Below, one piece after another: positions 58,863-64,000 of a DNA stretch of 64,000 nt. The notes under the pieces were generated by a model that was given only the letters and a program-made list of their open reading frames with translations, ran no database searches and had not been told where the DNA came from. Each line of letters starts with the position of its first letter. Position 1 is the first letter of the stretch. A program made the translations under genes and the position numbers. Origin of the DNA: Actinoplanes subtropicus (GTDB lineage: Bacteria > Actinomycetota > Actinomycetes > Mycobacteriales > Micromonosporaceae); NCBI RefSeq assembly GCF_000721705.1, contig NZ_JOJL01000036.1, forward strand, positions 62,001-126,000, read 5' to 3'.

Positions 58863-58900
58863 TGTACCGGTACAGTAACCCCGCCTTCTGTACCGGTCAA
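58863..58900 (-). promoter_or_regulatory. Promoter overlapped by two TGTACCGGT operator sites
   Basis: On the minus strand TTGACC (58900-58895), a 17-bp spacer and TACTGT (58877-58872) form a strong promoter for the small gene. The perfect palindrome TGTACCGGTACA (58863-58874) covers the -10 box, and a second copy, TGTACCGGTCAA (58889-58900), covers the -35; both are preceded by CCTTC and spaced 26 bp. This is the layout of tight repression by a dimeric regulator. Confidence 0.75.
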
Positions 58901-58965
58901 GAAAGAGTGTCCCCGGGCACATCGACAGGCATGGCATGATGTGCCGTCTCGACGGGGAGGGGCGC

Positions 58966-59370
58966 ATGGGGACCGTCTGGACACTCGCATCCACCGACAC
59001 GGCGGACCGCGTCGAGCTGTGGCTCGTCGAGGGGCCGCCGCGACCGCTCATGGCCAGCCTGACCACGGAAGAGTTCGAACGCCTGCGGCAGGTGCTCCGC
59101 CCGGTCGAGGACGCGGTGCTGCGCAACGAGTTCAGCCGCCCCCAGCTGGCGTCGATCTGCCAGGACACGATCGGCCGGGACCCCTTCAACCAGGAGCCGG
59201 CGGCGCCGGCGGAGCCCAGCGTGTGGTCCGACGTCGTGCCGGTGGTCAGCGGCACGCTCATCGCGACCGGTCACCAGGCCTGGTGGGTGCGGCTGGTCGG
59301 CGGGGCGGTCCTCGCCTACGGCCTTTACGGCCTGGCCGGGCGGGCGTGGCGCCACCTCCGGACGAGCTAG
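58966..59370 (+). CDS. Hypothetical C-terminally membrane-anchored protein
   Basis: 134 residues from ATG 58966, eight bases after GGGGAGG. The first ~75 residues are soluble alpha/beta (VWTLASTDTADRVELWLVEG, LTTEEFERLRQVLRPVEDAV) and a C-terminal segment (WWVRLVGGAVLAYGLYGLAGRAW) looks like one membrane helix. Divergent from the small operator-controlled gene, so both may respond to the same regulator. No family recognised. Confidence 0.7.
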   Translation: MGTVWTLASTDTADRVELWLVEGPPRPLMASLTTEEFERLRQVLRPVEDAVLRNEFSRPQLASICQDTIGRDPFNQEPAAPAEPSVWSDVVPVVSGTLIATGHQAWWVRLVGGAVLAYGLYGLAGRAWRHLRTS

Positions 59371-59386
59371 ACGGGGGTCGGTCTGG

Positions 59387-59947
59387 TCAGCGCTCCCGCC
59401 ACGACAGCGGCGACACCGTGAGGGCCGCTTCGGCGATCCGGCGGCTCGTTTCGAGGTGCAGGTCTTTCTGCGCCGAGTCGATCCAGCCGCCGGTGCGGGT
59501 CACGCCGGCGTCGCGGTATTCGACCGCCTGGAGCAGCATTTCGAGCTTGTCCGCGTCCTTCGCGCATCGGGCTTCGAGGGTCTCGCGCGTCTCGTACTCG
59601 TCGACGGCTGCGCGGATCAGCTCTCGCGGTCCTTCGGGAAGTCGGCCCGTCTGATCGGCGGTGATTTGGCGCGGATCCGGCTTGGTCAGATACGCGCTGG
59701 CTGTGTGCGGGAGGTCGCCGGTGCGCGTCTCCTGGGTGTCGTGCCACAGGGCGAGGAAAGCGGCTCGGGCCGGGTCGGCCCCCTCCCCGGCCGCGATGAG
59801 GGCGGCGAGCTGCGCGGTACGCGTGGTGTGCTCGGCGACCGATTCAGGGTTGCCGACGCCCGCATGCCACCAGCCGGTGCGCCGGACGCGCATCAACAAG
59901 CCCAGCTCGTATCCGAACTCGGAAAGCCCTTCGGCGTCCTCTGACAC
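59387..59947 (-). CDS. HD-domain phosphohydrolase (5'-deoxynucleotidase/YfbR-like)
   Basis: 186 residues. The metal-binding HD motifs are in SVAEHTTRTAQLA, LALWHDTQETRTGDL and AKDADKLEMLLQAVEY, the order of the YfbR/HDDC2 family that dephosphorylates deoxynucleoside monophosphates. GTG 59947 has GGAGAGG upstream; a TTG two codons earlier is the alternative. Converges with the preceding gene. Confidence 0.85.
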   Translation of the reverse strand: MSEDAEGLSEFGYELGLLMRVRRTGWWHAGVGNPESVAEHTTRTAQLAALIAAGEGADPARAAFLALWHDTQETRTGDLPHTASAYLTKPDPRQITADQTGRLPEGPRELIRAAVDEYETRETLEARCAKDADKLEMLLQAVEYRDAGVTRTGGWIDSAQKDLHLETSRRIAEAALTVSPLSWRER

Positions 59948-60047
59948 GTCCAATCCTCTCCACCGGTCGGCGATGCGTACTGCGTACTGACGGTGCCGAC
60001 CAGCACCAAGGGCCAGACGCCGGCTGGCGGGGACCGCGCCGGAAATG

Positions 60048-61217
60048 CTAGAGGCGGGCCACGGCGATCAGCCCGTCGGCGAAGGTGCGGCGCCAGTTCA
60101 CGTAGTCGTGGCCGCCCACGTACTCGGCGTACGTGACGTCGTACCCCTGCCCGGTCAGCGCGTCCCGCATCCCGCGTACCGCGGTCACCTGATCCGGCGC
60201 GCCGCCCGGGCCGGCGGCCGTCTCGTTGACCCCGACGTCCAGGTAGAACCGGACGTCGACGTGCGGGTACTGGGCGACCTCGCGGATCAGCCACTGGGGC
60301 TCGGCGACGGTGGGGTTCGGCCACCAGAAGGAGGCGGACTGTGCGATCACCCCGCCGAAGAGTTCGTGCGCGCACAGCCCCACGTACGACGCGGCCAGCC
60401 CGCCCAGCGACACCCCGGCGATGACGTTCCCGCGGCGGTCGGTTCCGGCCTCCAGTGTCTCCCTCGCCCACGGCATCAGCTCGCGCTCGATGAAGATGTG
60501 GATCGGCGGGGTCGGCGTGAGGTCCTGTTCGCGACTCTTCTCCACGCTGCTCACGAAGAGCGCGACCATGGGCGGGATCGCTCCGGCCGCGATCAGGTTG
60601 TCGAGGACGGCCGGGATGCGCAGGACCCGCCGGGCCGGGAAGCCGTCGAAGGCGACCAGCACCGGCAGACCGGTCGAGGGTGTGCCGGCGGGGCGGTAGA
60701 CGGCGACCGTGCGCGGCGATCCCAGGGCGACACCGGGCAGTACGGCCTCGGTCAGGGTGCCGGCCGGCACCCCGGGTCGCGGCGTGCTCCACGGATCCGG
60801 CGGCGCGGCCGGCAGCTCCAGCACCGAGGCGTACGTGTGGTAGTCGTCCGGGTCGGTCGGGTCGGCGGGGAAGTGCAGCACCCGCGGGTTGACCGGGTCG
60901 ATGTGGGCCGGGCCGGCGCCGCTCGCGTCCCGGGGTGGGTGCACGGCGTCGTCGTGGGTCAGGTGGTAGACCGTCCGGAGCGCGGCCGGCAGCCGGGCGG
61001 TGACGTGCCACAGGTCGGTGCCGGGCGCCCGCTCGAGCAGCAGGTCCAGTCCCCACCGGACGCGGGTGGAAACCGCTTGCCCGCGCCAGAGAAAGCTCAC
61101 CAGCACCGTCTCGTCGTCGCACGGTTCGACGAGCGGCCCGGACACCCCGGCCCAGAACTCGGCCAGGGCGGCGGGGGTGAGCGCGGACAGAAGCCGGCTG
61201 AGGCGTGGACTCTGCAA
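60048..61217 (-). CDS. Enterochelin esterase-like alpha/beta hydrolase (Fes family)
   Basis: 389 residues. The N-terminal ~140 residues have the Fes lid/beta domain (DDETVLVSFLWRGQAVSTRVRW, WHVTARLPAALRTVYHL). The catalytic part shows the nucleophile in AGVSLGGLAASYVGL and the histidine in YVGGHDYVNWRRTFADGL. Family members hydrolyse trilactone siderophores to release iron. It starts at TTG 61217 with AGGAGC upstream, the only fit to the N-terminal domain. No signal peptide, consistent with cytoplasmic ferric-siderophore hydrolysis. No siderophore genes nearby. Confidence 0.85.
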   Translation of the reverse strand: MQSPRLSRLLSALTPAALAEFWAGVSGPLVEPCDDETVLVSFLWRGQAVSTRVRWGLDLLLERAPGTDLWHVTARLPAALRTVYHLTHDDAVHPPRDASGAGPAHIDPVNPRVLHFPADPTDPDDYHTYASVLELPAAPPDPWSTPRPGVPAGTLTEAVLPGVALGSPRTVAVYRPAGTPSTGLPVLVAFDGFPARRVLRIPAVLDNLIAAGAIPPMVALFVSSVEKSREQDLTPTPPIHIFIERELMPWARETLEAGTDRRGNVIAGVSLGGLAASYVGLCAHELFGGVIAQSASFWWPNPTVAEPQWLIREVAQYPHVDVRFYLDVGVNETAAGPGGAPDQVTAVRGMRDALTGQGYDVTYAEYVGGHDYVNWRRTFADGLIAVARL

Positions 61218-61321
61218 GGCATCGGCTCCTACGTTCCGTTGCCGTGACGGTGCGTTCCGCCACCGAGCGTTCCAAGCCGATCACCCGGTGTCAAGCGGTC
61301 GGATTCGACAACGGAAAGCCC

Positions 61322-62710
61322 TTACCGGGCGTACGCGTGGAGGCCGCTCAGCAGCGACGCCAGGCCGGCCTTGGCGTCGGCGAAGAGCATGGCCGTGCGC
61401 GGATCCGTGTAGAGCTCGTTGTCGATGCCGGCGTAGCCGTGGCCGAGTGAGCGTTTGAGCACGATCACCGACCTGGCCTTGTCGACGTCGAGGATGGGCA
61501 TGCCGGAGACCGGGTTGCCGGGGCGGCGGGCGGCCGGGTTGGTCACGTCGTTGGCGCCGACCACCAGGACCACGTCGGTGCGGGCGAACTCCGGGTTGCT
61601 CTCCTCCAGGTCACGCAGCTGCGGGTAGGGGGCGTTGGCCTCGGCGAGCAGCACGTTCATGTGGCCGGGCATGCGGCCGGCGACCGGGTGGATGGCGTAG
61701 GTGACCTCGACGCCCCGTTCTGCGAGGGCCTCGGCCAGGGCGACGGCCTCGTGCTGGGCCTGGGCGGCGGCCAGGCCGTAGCCGGGGACGATGACGACCT
61801 TTCCGGCGTACGCGAGTTGGATGGCGGCGTCGTCGGCGGTGATTTCGCGTACGGGTGCGGAAGTTGTTCCCGCACCTACCGTGACGGCGTCGCCGGTGCC
61901 GTAACCGCCCGCGACGATCGCGCCGATCGGGCGGTTCATGGCGTCGGCCATCAGCTTGGTGAGGATGGCGCCGGCCGCGCCGACCAGGCCGCCCGCGATG
62001 ATCAGCGGGGTGCTCTCCAGGACGAAGCCGGCCATCGCGACCGCGGTGCCGGTGCAGGCGTTGAGCAGGGAGATGACCACCGGCATGTCGGCGCCGCCGA
62101 TCGGCAGGGTGAGCAGCACGCCCGCGGCGAGGGCGGCGACGGCGACGCCGGTGAGCAGCCATCGGTTCGGTTCGGCTGTGAACCAGGCGCCGAAAGCGAT
62201 CGCGAGCACGGCCAGGGCCGCCGAGATCTGCCGTCCGAAGGGGACGGTGAGCGGGCGGCCGGGGATGCGGCCGGCGAGCTTGCCCGAGGCGACCAGCGAG
62301 CCGGTGAAGGTGAGCGCGCCGATCGCCACGTCGAGCGCCCCGGTCACCGCGGCCTGCGTCGAGGCCGCGCGATCGCCGAGCGCGATCAGGGCCGCCGCGC
62401 CGCCGCCGACCGCGTTGAACAGGCTGACCAGTTGCGGCATCGCGGTCATCTTGACCCGCCGGGCGGCGATCAGGCCGGCCGTGCCGCCGGCGAACGCGCC
62501 GATCACCAGCGCCACGACCGCGCCGAGCGAAACCGATCGGTTGTGCCCGAGAACGATCGCGGTGGTCAGGATCGCCACCGCCATGCCGGCCGCCGAGATC
62601 CGGTTGCCCTGCCGGGCGGTCGCCGGCGCGTTCATCTGGTGCAGACCGATCACGAAGCACACCGCGCAGGCCAGGTAGACCAGGTGAACGATGGTGTCGA
62701 AACCGCTCAT
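61322..62710 (-). CDS. pntB: Proton-translocating NAD(P) transhydrogenase subunit beta
   Basis: 462 residues. About eight to nine transmembrane helices fill the first ~260 residues (domain II). The C-terminal ~180 residues are the NADP(H)-binding domain III (VVIVPGYGLAAAQAQHEAVALAEAL, HPVAGRMPGHMNVLLAEA, LVVGANDVTNPAAR, LKRSLGHGYAGIDNELY). With PntA1/PntA2 it couples proton flow to hydride transfer from NADH to NADP+. ATG 62710 overlaps the stop of pntA2. Confidence 0.95.
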   Translation of the reverse strand: MSGFDTIVHLVYLACAVCFVIGLHQMNAPATARQGNRISAAGMAVAILTTAIVLGHNRSVSLGAVVALVIGAFAGGTAGLIAARRVKMTAMPQLVSLFNAVGGGAAALIALGDRAASTQAAVTGALDVAIGALTFTGSLVASGKLAGRIPGRPLTVPFGRQISAALAVLAIAFGAWFTAEPNRWLLTGVAVAALAAGVLLTLPIGGADMPVVISLLNACTGTAVAMAGFVLESTPLIIAGGLVGAAGAILTKLMADAMNRPIGAIVAGGYGTGDAVTVGAGTTSAPVREITADDAAIQLAYAGKVVIVPGYGLAAAQAQHEAVALAEALAERGVEVTYAIHPVAGRMPGHMNVLLAEANAPYPQLRDLEESNPEFARTDVVLVVGANDVTNPAARRPGNPVSGMPILDVDKARSVIVLKRSLGHGYAGIDNELYTDPRTAMLFADAKAGLASLLSGLHAYAR

Positions 62711-62991
62711 GACCGGCTCCGGAACATCGCGAGCATCCGATCGGTGACCACATAACCGCCGGCCACGTTCATGGCCGCGCAGAAAGCGGCAACGGCGAGC
62801 AGCACATCGCCACCGATCCCACTCACCGAAGCGGCCAGCAGCATGACGCCGACGATCACCACGCCGTGGATCGCGTTCGCGCCGGACATCAGCGGCGTGT
62901 GCAGGGTGGCCGGCACCTTGCTGATCACCTCGAAACCGACCAGCAGCGCGAGCGTGAACACGGTCAGATCGGCCAGCAGCAGCGGGCTCAT
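62707..62991 (-). CDS. pntA2: NAD(P) transhydrogenase subunit alpha part 2 (membrane)
   Basis: 94 residues with three transmembrane helices (LLADLTVFTLALLVGFEVI, GVVIVGVMLLAASVSGI, VLLAVAAFCAAMNVAGGYVVTDRM) and the KVPATLHTPLMSGANAIHG loop of PntA domain II. In this lineage PntA is split into a soluble NAD-binding and this membrane polypeptide. ATGA overlaps link it to both neighbours. Confidence 0.95.
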   Translation of the reverse strand: MSPLLLADLTVFTLALLVGFEVISKVPATLHTPLMSGANAIHGVVIVGVMLLAASVSGIGGDVLLAVAAFCAAMNVAGGYVVTDRMLAMFRSRS

Positions 62992-64000
62992 GAGCGGATC
63001 TCCTTGCTCTCCTCGAGGAGCGCCCGGACGCGCGGCTGCACGACCCGGCCGCCGTGGCTGATCACGACCGCTCGCTGGATCTCGTCGTCGAGGTCGAGCA
63101 CGACCTCGCCACGGGGCATCAGCAGGGCGAGCAGAGCCAGAACATTTCTTGCGTACGCCGTGGAAGCCGCCGCCGGGACGGTGGACGCGAGGTTCGCCGC
63201 CCCGATCACGGTCACGCCCTGATCGGTGACCGTCCGGGTGTCCGGGACCGAGCCCTCGACGTTCCCGCCGGACTCGGTCGACGCCAGGTCGATCACGACC
63301 GATCCCGGCCGCATCCCGGCCAGGGCGTCCGCGGTGACCAGCAGCGGCGCGCGGCCGCCGGGCACCTGCGCGGTGGTGATCACGACGTCGAACCGGGGCA
63401 CCGCGCCGGCCAGCCCGCGCGACTGGGCGCCGGCCTCGTCGGCGGTGAGCTCGCGCGCGTACCCGCCGCCGGCCTCGGCGCTCGGCGTGCTCAGCTCCAG
63501 CACCGCGGCCCCGGTCGAGGCCAGATCGGCGCGCGCCGCCTCGCGGACGTCGTAGCCGGTGACCTGGGCGCCGAGCCGGCGCGCGGTGGCGATCGCCTGC
63601 AGGCCGGCCACGCCGGCGCCGAGCACCAGGACCTGGGCCGGGCGGGTGGTGCCGGCCGCGGTCATCAGCATCGGGAAGAAGCCGGGGTACGCCTCGGCGG
63701 CCAGCAGCGCGGCCTTGTAGCCGGCCACGTTCGCCTGCGAGGTGAGCGCGTCCATCGCCTGCGCCCGGCTCAGCGTGCGGGGCAGCAGATCGAGACTGAC
63801 CGCCGTCACGCCGGCGGTAGCCAGGCGCTGGGCCAGGCCGGGATCGCCGAGCGGGCCGAGCAGGCCGACCAGCAGCTGGCCGGGGCGGCACGAAGCGACG
63901 TCCTCGGGCGGATGCAGGCAGACCAGGATGTCGCTCTCGGCGTACACCCGAAGGCGCGGAACCACCTCGCAGCCGGCACCGGAATAGCCGGCGTCCTCGA
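62988..64000 (-). CDS. pntA1: NAD(P) transhydrogenase subunit alpha part 1 (soluble NAD-binding), 5' end outside window
   Basis: Reads from the right edge to 62988 in one open frame (about 337 residues visible); roughly the first 30-40 residues are missing. The N-terminal lobe (LLGPLGDPGLAQRLATAGVTAVSLDLLPR), QANVAGYKAALLAAE and the NAD Rossmann motif VLVLGAGVAGLQAIATARRLGAQVTGYDVR (read in parts) are those of PntA/alanine dehydrogenase. First gene of the pntA1-pntA2-pntB operon. Confidence 0.93.
   Translation of the reverse strand, partial: EDAGYSGAGCEVVPRLRVYAESDILVCLHPPEDVASCRPGQLLVGLLGPLGDPGLAQRLATAGVTAVSLDLLPRTLSRAQAMDALTSQANVAGYKAALLAAEAYPGFFPMLMTAAGTTRPAQVLVLGAGVAGLQAIATARRLGAQVTGYDVREAARADLASTGAAVLELSTPSAEAGGGYARELTADEAGAQSRGLAGAVPRFDVVITTAQVPGGRAPLLVTADALAGMRPGSVVIDLASTESGGNVEGSVPDTRTVTDQGVTVIGAANLASTVPAAASTAYARNVLALLALLMPRGEVVLDLDDEIQRAVVISHGGRVVQPRVRALLEESKEIRS

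Overview
This is a high-GC actinobacterial chromosome segment. The evidence is pervasive G/C third positions, GTG and TTG starts, ATGA stop/start overlaps, many ECF sigma factors and secreted polysaccharide hydrolases. Gene content (ricin-type lectin, GH9 cellulase, GH2 exo-glucosaminidase, chemoreceptor, DUF6230/DUF6114 pair) and the many short tandem repeat arrays suggest a soil member of the Micromonosporaceae such as Actinoplanes. That genus call is inference. No rRNA, tRNA, CRISPR array, IS element or prophage was recognised.

Left part (1-28 kb): the tail of an Lrp/AsnC regulator is coupled to a FAD amine oxidase, with an aminobutyraldehyde-type dehydrogenase nearby, suggesting polyamine/GABA catabolism. 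An ECF sigma / zinc-binding anti-sigma / ABC exporter operon follows (5.9-9.5 kb), then a parS-like site, small oxidoreductases and hydrolases, an ArsR/SRPBCC pair, a secreted beta-trefoil lectin, a frameshifted membrane zinc metallopeptidase, a second ECF sigma with a membrane partner, a Ser-every-third-residue small protein, a PQQ-propeller lipoprotein, and a CDP-alcohol phosphatidyltransferase coupled to a sulfotransferase. A lipoprotein, a 15-unit 16-bp repeat array and a MacB-type permease lacking its ATPase come next.

Middle part (28-44 kb): the DUF6230/DUF6114 surface-protein pair lies divergent to a small secreted protein. A GH9 cellulase follows, with a near-consensus promoter placing the start site at its own ATG and a near-perfect CebR-type operator inside its first codons. 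Then come an MFS symporter with two compensating frameshifts, a LysM/M15 peptidase, a complete ABC importer, an exo-beta-D-glucosaminidase (CsxA-like) with its own promoter, and a methyl-accepting chemotaxis protein.

Right part (45-64 kb): a fatty-acid beta-oxidation operon (acyl-CoA dehydrogenase, thiolase, bifunctional hydratase/dehydrogenase, CoA-transferase) faces a TetR regulator. Next is a four-gene module of subtilisin-like protease, ECF sigma, small beta-rich protein and TPR-CHAT caspase-like protease, the best candidate for an under-described system. It is followed by a MatB-like malonyl-CoA synthetase, a LacI regulator, a tiny gene behind duplicated palindromic operators and a 36-bp repeat array, an HD hydrolase, an enterochelin-esterase-like protein and the three-subunit proton-translocating transhydrogenase pntB-pntA2-pntA1, which runs off the right edge.
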